Source: Pirellulaceae bacterium (GTDB taxonomy: Bacteria; Planctomycetota; Planctomycetia; Pirellulales; Pirellulaceae). Taken from it: a stretch of DNA of 53,216 bases. Where the stretch lies: the NCBI GenBank assembly GCA_030681235.1, contig JAUXWY010000493.1, forward strand, positions 1 through 53,216, written 5' to 3'. A program made the position numbers and the translations under genes. The notes beneath the pieces were generated by a model. That model was not told where the DNA came from, did no database searches, and saw nothing but the letters and a program-made list of their open reading frames with translations. How positions within the stretch are numbered: the first letter of the stretch is position 1; each line of letters starts with the position of its first letter. Positions 17,192 through 26,095 of the stretch are shown one piece after another.

Positions 17192-18736
17192 ATGCGAACA
17201 TCGGTTCCTGGAATCCGTCGAGTTGGGGTCACTATCGCCACCTGTTTGTTTGGATGGGTTGTCCTCCAAGCATCGGCAGCGGCTCAGATTTGTGCCCCAT
17301 CATGGGCGCCCACCACTCAGCCGACGAGGTCTTTTCGCTTGACGCCGCAAACCGTGGTTGAACCGCAAGAGGTGACCGTGTTCAAAGAGGTCGAAGAGAC
17401 CTCGGTTCAGAAACGGCAAGTCACCGAACTGAAGCCGGTGGTGCGAACGGAGACTCGCGAGCGCCGCAGCACGGTCCTGAAGCCGGTCGTCGAGACCGAA
17501 ATGAAGACGGAGCGTTATTCGGTATTCGAGCCAGTGACCGAAACCTCTTACGAAACTCGGCAACGTCAGGTTACCGAATACGTCGAGGAGACTCTCTATC
17601 GCGACGAACAGATCATGGTTCCCAAGGTAATCCAACAGACGCAGTATCAAGATCGGCAAACCGTTGTTCGTCGCCCGGTCACGGAAACCCAGTACCGACA
17701 AACTCCGGTCACTTCGTATGTGCCGGTGACTCAGTATCGTCCCCAACTGGTCGATCAAGGTGTGGTTGTCAACCAATTGGTGACTCAGCCCGGATACGAT
17801 CGGAATAGATTGCAGTATTTGCCTCGTACGACCTACACGGACCCGGTAACGCAACAACAAGTCTATCGCCGCCCGGGATTGTATTGGACCAATCAGGGTC
17901 AACCCGCTTCCGCATCGCTGGTGCCGACCTATGTTCCGAATTATCAAGTTCAGCAGGTCCAGCAAACGGCGATCGTACCACAAACCACGATGCAGACCGA
18001 AGCGGTTCAAGTCACTCGGTACGTCGATGAAGTGGTCACAGAAAAAGTTCCCGTGACGACTCAGATGGTGCAGAATGAGGTTGTGACCAACCGGGTGCCC
18101 TACACAGTTCGCACACCGGTCACCAAGATGGTCGAGGAAACCGTTCCTGTGCAACGAACGGTCCAGCAAGAACGCGTGGTCGAACGTCAAGTCCCAGTGC
18201 AACGCACCGTGATGCAACGCGTGGAAACGGTCGAGCCGTATGATGTTCAGATTCGTGAGATGGTCCCCGAAACTCGCACCGAAGAAGTTCCCGTGACACG
18301 GCGAAGCCTGATGCCCTCCAAGGAACTGCGCAACGTTCCCAGGACCATGTGGGTTCGCGAAGAGCTCGATCTTTGGGGAAATCCAGTTCCAGGCACGGCC
18401 ACTGCGGTCGGTGGATCGATGTACCGCGAGGCGACACCGTCGACGACAGCAACTGGCCAGTCAGTCGACAACCAAACCCTAAGCCAATCGACCGGTGTCG
18501 AAGGCTCGACATTGGCGAAGTCCTCGACCATCGGCCAATCGCCAGTGGGTGGCTCGGTGGCGGACCAAGCCCCAGTCATGCGATCGCTGAAGCCCTATTT
18601 GGGCGATACTCCAGAACTAAGACTGCGGCCTTCTCCGGCCCAGTTGCATCCCCTGCGATCAGGTAGCACAACCGGCGCAACGGGCGAAGACTCAAGTTCT
18701 ACTCCGGCTAAGGAAAGTGGTCGGATTTCTACCTGA
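17192..18736 (+). CDS. Secreted planctomycete repeat protein with YTV-type motifs
   Basis: 514 residues. The signal peptide (VGVTIATCLFGWVVLQASAAA) ends at about residue 32. The mature protein is made almost entirely of degenerate V-P-V/T-x-T-Q-x-Y and R-x-V-x-E repeats, such as VPYTVRTPVTKMVEETVPV, VPVQRTVMQRVETVEPYDV and TQYRPQLVDQGVV. Such VPYTV/YTV repeats are a hallmark of planctomycete secreted proteins, thought to be envelope or matrix components. The C-terminal ~110 residues are Ser/Thr-rich and non-repetitive. No catalytic motif. A long open frame on the opposite strand is a compositional shadow. Confidence 0.86.
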   Translation: MRTSVPGIRRVGVTIATCLFGWVVLQASAAAQICAPSWAPTTQPTRSFRLTPQTVVEPQEVTVFKEVEETSVQKRQVTELKPVVRTETRERRSTVLKPVVETEMKTERYSVFEPVTETSYETRQRQVTEYVEETLYRDEQIMVPKVIQQTQYQDRQTVVRRPVTETQYRQTPVTSYVPVTQYRPQLVDQGVVVNQLVTQPGYDRNRLQYLPRTTYTDPVTQQQVYRRPGLYWTNQGQPASASLVPTYVPNYQVQQVQQTAIVPQTTMQTEAVQVTRYVDEVVTEKVPVTTQMVQNEVVTNRVPYTVRTPVTKMVEETVPVQRTVQQERVVERQVPVQRTVMQRVETVEPYDVQIREMVPETRTEEVPVTRRSLMPSKELRNVPRTMWVREELDLWGNPVPGTATAVGGSMYREATPSTTATGQSVDNQTLSQSTGVEGSTLAKSSTIGQSPVGGSVADQAPVMRSLKPYLGDTPELRLRPSPAQLHPLRSGSTTGATGEDSSSTPAKESGRIST

Positions 18737-18938
18737 GGGCGTTTGGGTTGATATTTAGCAAATTGGATCTTGTTCGCACATTCGAACCGGCTGACAATTT
18801 CAGGCGGTTTTTTCGTTGGCGTGCGACGATTTAACCCGCAGGTTTCTGGCGAATGAGTTGAATCGTATATTTTGGGGTGTAGAATAGGGGGGCTTGTTTG
18901 GGGGCCCCCGCCGGTTTTCATTTTGGAGTCTGTTGCAC

Positions 18939-19361
18939 ATGGTTTGTTGCAGTTTGTTGCACACAGTTCGTCGCAGTTTTTTGATTGTTGCATTTGGTTG
19001 TTTAGGTTTGTCCGGAACGACCGCCAGTGCTCACACCGAAATCAAGAATATGTTTGAGAAGGAAAATCCGCATTTGAAGGTCACTTGCAATGCTTGCCAC
19101 GTGCAAGGCAAGGGCAAGGAAGTTCGCAACGAGTTCGGCGAAGCAATTCATTCCAAAGTTGCCGATCAAGGATTCAGCAAAGCATTCAAAGAGATCAAGG
19201 ACAAGGACGAGAAGAAGAAGTTCATGGAAGAGACCATTTTGCCGGCTGTGAAGAAATCTGTGGCGGAAGTGGTCGACAAGGAGTGCAATAAAGCCGGCGA
19301 GAAATGGGCGGACCTGATCAAGAACGCCACCCTGCCAGGAGTAACTCCCAAGAAGGACTGA
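18939..19361 (+). CDS. Small exported CXXCH protein, possible monohaem cytochrome
   Basis: 140 residues from the ATG at 18939 (GGAG upstream). The signal peptide ends at TASA (about residue 31). CNACH at residues 50-54 is a haem c attachment motif, followed by a lysine-rich helical region (GKGKEVRNEFGEAIHSKVAD) and a conserved-looking WADLIKNATLPG end. A methionine suited as distal ligand is not obvious, so the haem could be bis-His (HLK or IHS) or the motif incidental. A role in periplasmic electron transfer is plausible. It is convergent with the TPR gene 22 nt away. Confidence 0.68.
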   Translation: MVCCSLLHTVRRSFLIVAFGCLGLSGTTASAHTEIKNMFEKENPHLKVTCNACHVQGKGKEVRNEFGEAIHSKVADQGFSKAFKEIKDKDEKKKFMEETILPAVKKSVAEVVDKECNKAGEKWADLIKNATLPGVTPKKD

Positions 19362-19383
19362 TCGGACAGATCCCGCCGATCCG

Positions 19384-19713
19384 CTACCGCATTTGGGCCC
19401 GTGCCTTTGCGTCTTCTGCGCGTTGGATGTAGGTTTGGTCCCGGGTCCCTTCGAACGCACGTTGGTAGGTGACGCTCATCGCGACATGATTGAAGGGGTC
19501 GTTGGGTTCCAACTCAACGGCCTTTTCACCATGAGCCACAGATTTTTCAAAGTCTTGCAAGTTGTAATAAACAACGGCCAGTGCCAAATGAGCACGCACG
19601 AAGTTGGGGTCTTTGGCTAAGATGGCTGCGCATTTCTCGGCCGCCTCGGCGTAGCGTTTCTCGGTCCGCAGCTGTTCGGCTTCGTTTTCCCAGGTCAGGA
19701 TTTCTTTGTCCAT
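19384..19713 (-). CDS. TPR-repeat protein
   Basis: 109 residues forming about three tetratricopeptide units: AEQLRTEKRYAEAAEKCAAI (residues 12-31), DPNFVRAHLALAVVYYNLQD (35-54), then FEKSVAHGEKAVELEPNDPF. This is a protein-interaction scaffold, probably cytoplasmic because no signal is seen. It lies 59 nt after the oxidoreductase stop on the same strand, so the two may be co-transcribed. Partner unknown. Confidence 0.85.
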   Translation of the reverse strand: MDKEILTWENEAEQLRTEKRYAEAAEKCAAILAKDPNFVRAHLALAVVYYNLQDFEKSVAHGEKAVELEPNDPFNHVAMSVTYQRAFEGTRDQTYIQRAEDAKARAQMR

Positions 19714-19772
19714 CGTTCTTTAATTCCATCGTAAAAAGGATTGCTTGAAGTTCAGGCACTCACCTGCCAGCA

Positions 19773-20804
19773 TCAAATGGTTGGCAGTTCGACCACGCAC
19801 CGCCCGCTGTGGCGATTCTCGATCAAAGCGAACACTCGGTCGGGCACTTGATCCAGGCCAATGGTTTGCGTTTCTTGCAAGACTTGCGAGGGCAGCCAGT
19901 CACTCGCCAACCGCTGCCACATGACCGTCTTTTCGGGCTGCGAGTAACGAGTGCAGTCAATACCGTACAGGATGACGCCCCGCAAGATAAAGGGGTAGAC
20001 CGACAAAATCAAATCCGTGCCGCCAGCCATTCCGCACGCAGCCACACAACCGGCGTCGGCCGTCGAGCGAACCAAGGTATTCAGTCCGGTGCCGCCGACC
20101 GTGTCGATGCCACCTGCCCAACGCATCGAGAGCAGGGATCGAGTCGTGTTGTCCTCGAAGTCAGCTCGCAGGAGAACGTTTTCCGCACCCAAACCCAAGA
20201 GTCGCGATTCTTGCAAAATTTTGCTGGTGACCGCGGTCACTCGCTGCCCAAGTCTTTTTGCCAAAATCTCGATCGCCAACGAACCAACGCCCCCTGAAGC
20301 GCCGGTCACGAGCAGCGGATACTCGCGGTTCAAGCTCCGGTGTTCGATCAAGGCTTGGATCGACCATGCGGCCGTGATTCCCGCAGTTCCCAAGCCACAG
20401 GCCTGAGCGGGCGTCATCCCGGGCGGGAGCGGCAGTAGCCAATCGTGGGGGACCCAAGCCAATTGCCGCCATCCGCCATCCTGGGTCGTGCCAAAGGATT
20501 CGTCGCTGATCATCACGGGAGTGCCGATCGCCCATCGAGTCGACTTCGAGGCCACCACCGTTCCTGCAGCGTCGATCCCAGGCACCAAAGGTAACTTCCG
20601 AGCCACACCGGGATGGGCGACTGCTGCCAAGGCGTCTTTGTAATTGATCGAAGAATGCGAGATCGCGACCAAGACTTGTCCGTCCGGAACTTGGTCCGGA
20701 GTCGGGACCGGCAATTCTAGCACGCGTTGCTGAACGATCGCTTCGGGATCGTTGCGATCTGTATTGACTTCAAAGCTGACCGAAACTTGGGGTATCTGAC
20801 TCAT
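19773..20804 (-). CDS. YhdH/AcuI-type NADPH-dependent quinone or acrylyl-CoA reductase
   Basis: 343 residues, medium-chain dehydrogenase/reductase fold. SSINYKDALA, then LVPGIDAAGTVVAS, are the YhdH/YhfP signature segments. The nucleotide-binding loop is LLVTGASGGVGSLAIEILAK, and the tail carries IENRHSGRCVVE. Zinc-binding residues of alcohol dehydrogenases are absent, as expected for this branch. AcuI members reduce acryloyl-CoA to propionyl-CoA; others reduce quinones or enones, so the substrate is not fixed. It is divergent from the gene at 20993. Confidence 0.9.
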   Translation of the reverse strand: MSQIPQVSVSFEVNTDRNDPEAIVQQRVLELPVPTPDQVPDGQVLVAISHSSINYKDALAAVAHPGVARKLPLVPGIDAAGTVVASKSTRWAIGTPVMISDESFGTTQDGGWRQLAWVPHDWLLPLPPGMTPAQACGLGTAGITAAWSIQALIEHRSLNREYPLLVTGASGGVGSLAIEILAKRLGQRVTAVTSKILQESRLLGLGAENVLLRADFEDNTTRSLLSMRWAGGIDTVGGTGLNTLVRSTADAGCVAACGMAGGTDLILSVYPFILRGVILYGIDCTRYSQPEKTVMWQRLASDWLPSQVLQETQTIGLDQVPDRVFALIENRHSGRCVVELPTI

Positions 20805-20992
20805 GCGACTTTGAGAGTGTTTCTAAAATATGGGGGTAAGTGCGGTTACATTTCTTATTTCTTCTAGCTGTGTGCGTCAGAACATGGAGTTTATTTGGGC
20901 AAACCACCGTCTGGAAGTGACAGCATCGAATAGAAAGATATCAGAGTTTCTGCTACGATTCGATGGTGGCAGAAGTTTCCAAGGACGAAGAG

Positions 20993-23900
20993 ATGCGATC
21001 AATCCAACGAGCCAACAACCGGCGAATGCTATCGGCATTTGTCGCAGCATGTGTCTGCTTTCCTTTTTTCTTGCCCAATGCCGCTTTGGCGAAATGGCAA
21101 GTGCTGCAGCGCCCGCGTCTACTCGATCGCCTGCGTCCGCCCCAACCGCCGCAGGATGGTCCGGTGCCGCCACAGGAAGCGCGCCCGCGTTTGTTCCAAC
21201 CCGGCGGTCTGTTGGGCGAACGTCCGAACTCGGACCAGCCGCTTGGTGATCGTTTGTCGAACTTGGTTGACGCCGTTGAGAAACGCATCGAGATGGGGCA
21301 ACGGATCGCGGGGATGTTTGGCGGTGCACCATCCGCTCAAATCGTCACTTCCGAGGCCGTCATTGGCCAGACGTACAATGTGGGTCATGTGGTTTATCGG
21401 CTGACTCCGGAAGACTCACTTCGATGGCAAGCTCGGGCGATTTTCGTTAGCGATCCCGAAAATCGCGTGCTGTACCCCAGCATCATGCCGACGTTTTTGC
21501 AGCGACTCGGTAGCCAGTTTACGGACAAACCAACGGACCCGCCGCGCGATATCGATATCTGGTTTGTCTTTGTCGGTCGCCAACCGATCAACCTTACGAT
21601 CCACGCGGCTCAAGATCATCGGCTGACGATTGAACCCGCCAACGTGGGGCGAGTTCGTCAGAATTCGATGATGCAAACTTGGTGGCAGCAATTCGAATTG
21701 ATGTTGAAAGAACAAGTGGCGGCCAGCGACTATCCGCCGCTGGCTCAAGCCTACTTGGAGACGATGATCCAACAGCGTATGGGTTTGGCCAACAGCGGTA
21801 TCTTGCCTCCGAAAGCCGAGGCCAAGATCAACCCTTTGACCGAGACGTGGAATCTGCTGACATCGGCTGAATCGTTGCAAGTTGACAATCTGAAAGCCAT
21901 GATGCGCGATCGTTCCTTGCAACTGGAACCAGCCAATCAGCCATTGCCCGCCAACATTGCGTGGCAACCGCATCAGTTCACGCAAGTCGATCCTGCCGTG
22001 GTCATCGAACCGATTGCCATGTGCGTGCCACACGAGTGTTTTTATTTGCGGTTCGGAAATTGGGGGAATCAAGTTTGGCTCAAGCAGTTGCTGGATGAAC
22101 ATGGCGGCGACTTGGGGCGAATGGTCCGGTTGCGTGGCTATCAATCGTTGGTCGGTGATCTGTTTCGCGATCAATTGGCGATGGAGTCCAGTCAATTGGA
22201 TGATTTGTTGGGCGGAACTTTGATTCAAGATGTTGCCGTGATTGGCTTGGATACGTTTTTGTCGGAGGGAGCCGCGGCGGGCCTTGTGTTGCACTCGCGA
22301 AATGGCTTGCTGTTGGCTAGTCTGGCCGGTAAACGCAAAGACTACGCTGCTAAGAATGCGAACTGGGGCGTGACGCTCAACGAAATCCCGATCGGCGACA
22401 CGACGTCCACGATCTTGCAATCGCCGGATGGCCGAGTCCGATCGATCTTGGTAAGCGCCGGCGAGTTTCACCTGGTCACTACTTCATACGTGTTGGCGCA
22501 ACGTTTTCTGCAGGCTGCTGCAGGTCAGGCCTCGTTGGGTCAATCGGCCGAATTCCGTCAAGCGCGGACGCAGATGCCGTTGACTCGCGACGATACGATT
22601 TTTGCCTATCTGTCGACGGCATTTTTAGAAAATATGTTGTCGCCCCAATATCAGATCGAACTGCGGCGCCGGCAACGCAGCATTACCGAGATTCAAATGC
22701 TGCAAATGGCAACTTGGTCGGCGGCCGCTCATCAGGCGCCCGTACCTGGTGGCTTTGCCGATTGGGAGCAAGTGCCATTGGACCTGCGGATTCAAGGACT
22801 CAAGGAATCAGGCTTTCTGCCTAACAACTTCAACCGCCGATCAGATGCGTCCCAGGTCGGCTTGTTGGCGGTTCCAAAAATGAAATCGAACGAGAGCCCG
22901 CCGAACGAAATCGGTGCGCCCAAATCGAGCGATTCTAGTGCACCGGATGCGGTGTCCAAAGAGAAAAGCGGAGCCAATTTATTGAACTCGGTAGTGGGCA
23001 GCTTCTTCGGCAATCGCCGAATCGACAACTCGAACGACGGTTCCGCGGTACAACCAGCGAGTGGATCGGCGACCGGTGAGTCGCAACCCGGCGAAATTTT
23101 GCCTCCGCCTAAAAATCAACCTGCCACAGCCCGCGTCGCGCCGCCCAAGGTGTTGTGGAAGGACCTGCCGGTCGGCGAATACCTTTACGGCGACACGCTG
23201 CGCGGCGTGCGAGGTTGGATGATTCCCGTGGCCGACATGAAAGTCGATCGCGTGACGGTCGAGGAAAGCCAATGGTACCAAGAACGAGCGAAATATTTTG
23301 AAGCAGAGTGGCGTCAGACGGATCCGCTGATGATTGGTGTCAAACGATTTGCGATGAAAGGTGCCCGCGAACGTGTGGTGTTTGATGCCCGAGTGGCTCC
23401 GTTTGCCAGCCAACGGTACGGGTGGTTGATGGATCGGATTGGTCCGCCGTTGACGGTTCGCCCGGCCGCGAACCCCGACGATGTGATTCGCTTGGAGTTG
23501 AGCATGGCGCCATCATCCTTCTTGCAGAACATTCCAGCTCACCTTTTGTTTGCGGCTGTTCAACGGGATGCCCAGCAGTTGCAAAACCTTGACCCGTCCG
23601 AGTGGTGGACGACGCTCAAGTTGTTGAAGTCGACCCCAGGGTATATCGCCACATGGCCAGCGTCGGGTTTGCTCAATATGTTCCCGATGTTGGCAAGTAA
23701 GCCGGACGCGCAGGGATTTAATCGTTCGCAGGCATTGGGGATTTGGCGGCTCCAACAGGATGGGTTTAGTGCCGTGGCCGCCGACCGTGAACGATTAGAA
23801 CGTCTCAAGCCGTATTTGCAGATGGTCGAATCCGAAACGCCGGCTCAAGCCCGCTTGGAGATCGGCGATTTGGCTCAATCGCAGTTGGAAGGGTGGGTCA

Positions 23901-24451
23901 ACACCTTGTGGCGTCAGCGATCGTGGCAAGCGTCGTTAGCGAACACCCGCCTGTTGCATCTCTTGATGCAGCATTTTCATTTGGAGCCCGGAACTGCCAG
24001 ACAACGGGCCCAGTCATTGCTCAATGCCGAGCTGGTTTGTTCATTGGATGGGAATTACTTGCTGTGGGGCCCGCAAGGGCCGGTCGGAGACATGGCGCCG
24101 GAGGCTTCCTGGACAGCTCCGGCTCGGACGCCGCCTATGGAAGAAGACCGCAACTTCGAAGCCTTGCCGGCACTGCCACCTCCGCCGCCTCAGCCAGTCG
24201 CGTTTGCGGGCCTGCATCCGTTTTCGTATTACTGGATCAGCGATCGTTGGCCAGCGGATACTCGAGTAGCCGCCCAAGCGTGGGGCACCGAGACGTCACC
24301 GTTGTTGAGTTGGTTTCGCGGAGCCATGGTCGAAGTGAACCAAGAAGATTCCAGGTTTTTGTTGCATGGTTACCTGGATATCAATCGCAAAGAGAAAGAC
24401 ACGGCGGCATTGCCCGGCATCGAACTGTTTAAAGGCTTCTCGTGGAAGTAG
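20993..24451 (+). CDS. Large secreted protein of unknown function
   Basis: 1152 residues. The ATG at 20993 is preferred over 20963 because AAGGA sits 7 nt upstream. The signal peptide (MLSAFVAACVCFPFFLPNAALA) ends near residue 32 and is followed by a proline-rich stretch. The rest is soluble. Residues around 660-720 are a low-complexity Ser/Asn/Pro linker, dividing an N-terminal half (with an IAMCVPHECFYLRFGNWGN segment) from a C-terminal half (WSAVAADRERL-type helices). The C terminus has a Pro run (PALPPPPPQPV). I know no family for it; length and layout suggest a periplasmic or surface protein. No neighbour on the same strand hints at a role. Confidence 0.85.
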   Translation: MRSIQRANNRRMLSAFVAACVCFPFFLPNAALAKWQVLQRPRLLDRLRPPQPPQDGPVPPQEARPRLFQPGGLLGERPNSDQPLGDRLSNLVDAVEKRIEMGQRIAGMFGGAPSAQIVTSEAVIGQTYNVGHVVYRLTPEDSLRWQARAIFVSDPENRVLYPSIMPTFLQRLGSQFTDKPTDPPRDIDIWFVFVGRQPINLTIHAAQDHRLTIEPANVGRVRQNSMMQTWWQQFELMLKEQVAASDYPPLAQAYLETMIQQRMGLANSGILPPKAEAKINPLTETWNLLTSAESLQVDNLKAMMRDRSLQLEPANQPLPANIAWQPHQFTQVDPAVVIEPIAMCVPHECFYLRFGNWGNQVWLKQLLDEHGGDLGRMVRLRGYQSLVGDLFRDQLAMESSQLDDLLGGTLIQDVAVIGLDTFLSEGAAAGLVLHSRNGLLLASLAGKRKDYAAKNANWGVTLNEIPIGDTTSTILQSPDGRVRSILVSAGEFHLVTTSYVLAQRFLQAAAGQASLGQSAEFRQARTQMPLTRDDTIFAYLSTAFLENMLSPQYQIELRRRQRSITEIQMLQMATWSAAAHQAPVPGGFADWEQVPLDLRIQGLKESGFLPNNFNRRSDASQVGLLAVPKMKSNESPPNEIGAPKSSDSSAPDAVSKEKSGANLLNSVVGSFFGNRRIDNSNDGSAVQPASGSATGESQPGEILPPPKNQPATARVAPPKVLWKDLPVGEYLYGDTLRGVRGWMIPVADMKVDRVTVEESQWYQERAKYFEAEWRQTDPLMIGVKRFAMKGARERVVFDARVAPFASQRYGWLMDRIGPPLTVRPAANPDDVIRLELSMAPSSFLQNIPAHLLFAAVQRDAQQLQNLDPSEWWTTLKLLKSTPGYIATWPASGLLNMFPMLASKPDAQGFNRSQALGIWRLQQDGFSAVAADRERLERLKPYLQMVESETPAQARLEIGDLAQSQLEGWVNTLWRQRSWQASLANTRLLHLLMQHFHLEPGTARQRAQSLLNAELVCSLDGNYLLWGPQGPVGDMAPEASWTAPARTPPMEEDRNFEALPALPPPPPQPVAFAGLHPFSYYWISDRWPADTRVAAQAWGTETSPLLSWFRGAMVEVNQEDSRFLLHGYLDINRKEKDTAALPGIELFKGFSWK

Positions 24452-24467
24452 GACAGTCGTAGAGCCA

Positions 24468-24536
24468 GTTCTCCGAAACGACTCGCGATTTCTATTGTGA
24501 CGTTGAGCAAAACACACGAGAACCAGTTCGGAGAAC
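24468..24536. repeat. Widely spaced inverted repeat between genes
   Basis: A perfect 10-base inverted repeat, GTTCTCCGAA (24468-24477) and TTCGGAGAAC (24527-24536), with a 49-nt spacer, between the large secreted protein and the inositol monophosphatase gene. Both arms are preceded by CCA. The long spacer and lack of a T-tract argue against a simple terminator; an operator pair or mRNA hairpin is possible. Confidence 0.6.
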
Positions 24537-24568
24537 GGGTTCTTCGATCTGCTATGGAAAGAAATTGA

Positions 24569-25363
24569 ATGCAACTGCCCGAGTCCTTGTTGAGTGATGT
24601 CTCCGAATTGGCTCGTGAGGCGGGTCGGTTTCTGCTGGCGCGTCGCGCCGGGATCACGATCGCCGAAAAAGATGGGGCGCACAACTTGGTGACACAGGCC
24701 GATTTGGAATGCGAACAGTTGGTCTGTGATCGCTTGGCCATGCTGCTGCCTAACTCGCAGTTTTTGCGCGAGGAGGGTGGAGCCGCCGGAGATCCAACCT
24801 CATTGGCGCTGTGGGTGATCGATCCACTGGATGGGACCAATAATTACGTTCATGGCATCCCCCAGTTCTGCGTTTCAATCGGTTTGGCTTTGGGTGGTGA
24901 ATTGGCGTTGGGGGTCGTGTACGATCCCAATCGCGATGAACTGTTTACGGCCCAGCGCGGGCGTGGAGCCCAACTGAACGGCCAAGCGATTCGCGTCTCG
25001 GACCGACCCGACCTGCAGCATAGTGTGATCGGCACCGGGTTCTATTACGACCGTGGCGACTTGGTCAAACGCACCTTGGCCGCGATCGGTCGCTTGTTTG
25101 ATGAACCGATTCGTGGTGTTCGTCGTTTTGGCAGCGCGGCTTTGGATTTATGTTGGGTTGCGTGTGGACGTTACGATGGTTACTTCGAATATCGCTTGGG
25201 ACCGTGGGACTATGCCGCCGGCGCTGTGATCGTGCGCGAGGCCGGCGGGCAATGCAGCGATCGTGAAGGAAAATCACTCGAAGTCCTCACCGGCAATGTC
25301 ATCGCTTCCAGTCCACAAATTCATGCCGATTTGGTGCGAATTGTGAAGTGGCAGTCGTTGTAG
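24569..25363 (+). CDS. Inositol monophosphatase family protein
   Basis: 264 residues, a standard length. The metal-binding motifs are all present: the Glu in LREEGG, WVIDPLDGTNNYVHG (both Asp), and the second metal site GPWDYAAGAVIVREAGG. GSAALDLCWVACGRYDGYFE is the usual substrate-site segment. The enzyme hydrolyses phosphate monoesters (inositol-1-phosphate, or 3'-phosphoadenosine or sugar phosphates in other members) with Mg2+. Cytoplasmic. It is convergent with the broken gene at 25378. Confidence 0.92.
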   Translation: MQLPESLLSDVSELAREAGRFLLARRAGITIAEKDGAHNLVTQADLECEQLVCDRLAMLLPNSQFLREEGGAAGDPTSLALWVIDPLDGTNNYVHGIPQFCVSIGLALGGELALGVVYDPNRDELFTAQRGRGAQLNGQAIRVSDRPDLQHSVIGTGFYYDRGDLVKRTLAAIGRLFDEPIRGVRRFGSAALDLCWVACGRYDGYFEYRLGPWDYAAGAVIVREAGGQCSDREGKSLEVLTGNVIASSPQIHADLVRIVKWQSL

Positions 25364-25377
25364 GCGAGCCCCTTGGC

Positions 25378-25823
25378 TTAGAAGTCGTCCTCAATTGGAA
25401 TGATCAACCCCTCGTTGCCGTCTTTGGACAAACAGGCAACAAATCCCGCCACTTTGCTAAAGTCGAGGTTATTTGTTCTTCTTGTTTCCATTGTCCGCAC
25501 ATGGGTCTTACAAATTCGTTTGGCGACGACCCGTAGTTATTCGGAATGAACAGTTCGGTATGCCGAGCTTTGAACGATCCGTCGGGTAAGAACTTGATTC
25601 GGAGCTTCACAAGTCCCATTGAAGCTTCTGCGGTGCCTGTCCACGTACCAACAAGTCGCGAGACCGCCGATGTCGAATCCACTAGTAAGTACGTGGTATC
25701 GACCCACTGAAGGTTACCTTTTTCAGGCGAGAATTGTGCCGAGGCCGTCGTTAGACTTGTGGCCGTCGCCGCCAGGATAAGGGCGGCAATGGTTCTGCCG
25801 AATTGGGAGAGCATACGTTTCAT
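25378..25823 (-). pseudogene. Broken secreted protein, paralogue of the gene at 26096
   Basis: The frame starts at ATG 25823 (AGGA 8 nt upstream, the same AGGAACCCA leader as the neighbour) with a signal peptide (TIAALILAATATSLTTASAQ). It encodes one VGTW domain up to CGQWK. There about 22 codons found in the paralogue are missing and the frame shifts. Read as is, it ends at 25404; in another frame the true tail continues as NLDFSKVAGFVACLSKDG and stops at 25378, matching the paralogue's LDYSEDAGIIAILSKTPG. A small deletion is the simplest cause. It may still give a shortened exported protein. Confidence 0.75.
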
Positions 25824-26016
25824 CGTTGGGTTCCTGTAAATCAGAGTGAGGTAAATATGCCGGGTTGGCACCATCAATACGCACTTGCCGAGTCGTGTGA
25901 CAGGAAAATCTACGACCGTTTCGAAGTTGCATCATGGAGATTCCCGATGGGTCGTTTGGCGAAGCCCGTGGTGGCTGAAGCCGCGGACCATTCTTTTCGC
26001 CACACATCAACAAACA

Positions 26017-26046
26017 AGACGCCGACCTTTGTTCAAGGCGGCGTCT
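26017..26046 (-). terminator. Probable terminator of the 26096-27076 gene
   Basis: AGACGCCG (26017-26024) pairs perfectly with CGGCGTCT (26039-26046) across a 14-nt loop. Read on the minus strand it follows the stop of the secreted-protein gene by 50 nt, and a T-rich run (TTGTTTGTTG) comes next. Good position and stem, imperfect T-tract. Confidence 0.55.
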
Positions 26047-26095
26047 CGTGCGGTTGTCGTTCTTGTCGATCGCGTTGAATCAACTTCCGTATCGT

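Noticed and set aside
17300-18217. A 305-codon frame antisense to the YTV-type protein
   Set aside because: His/Leu/Arg-rich composition is what the V/T/E repeats give when read backwards; no ribosome binding site.
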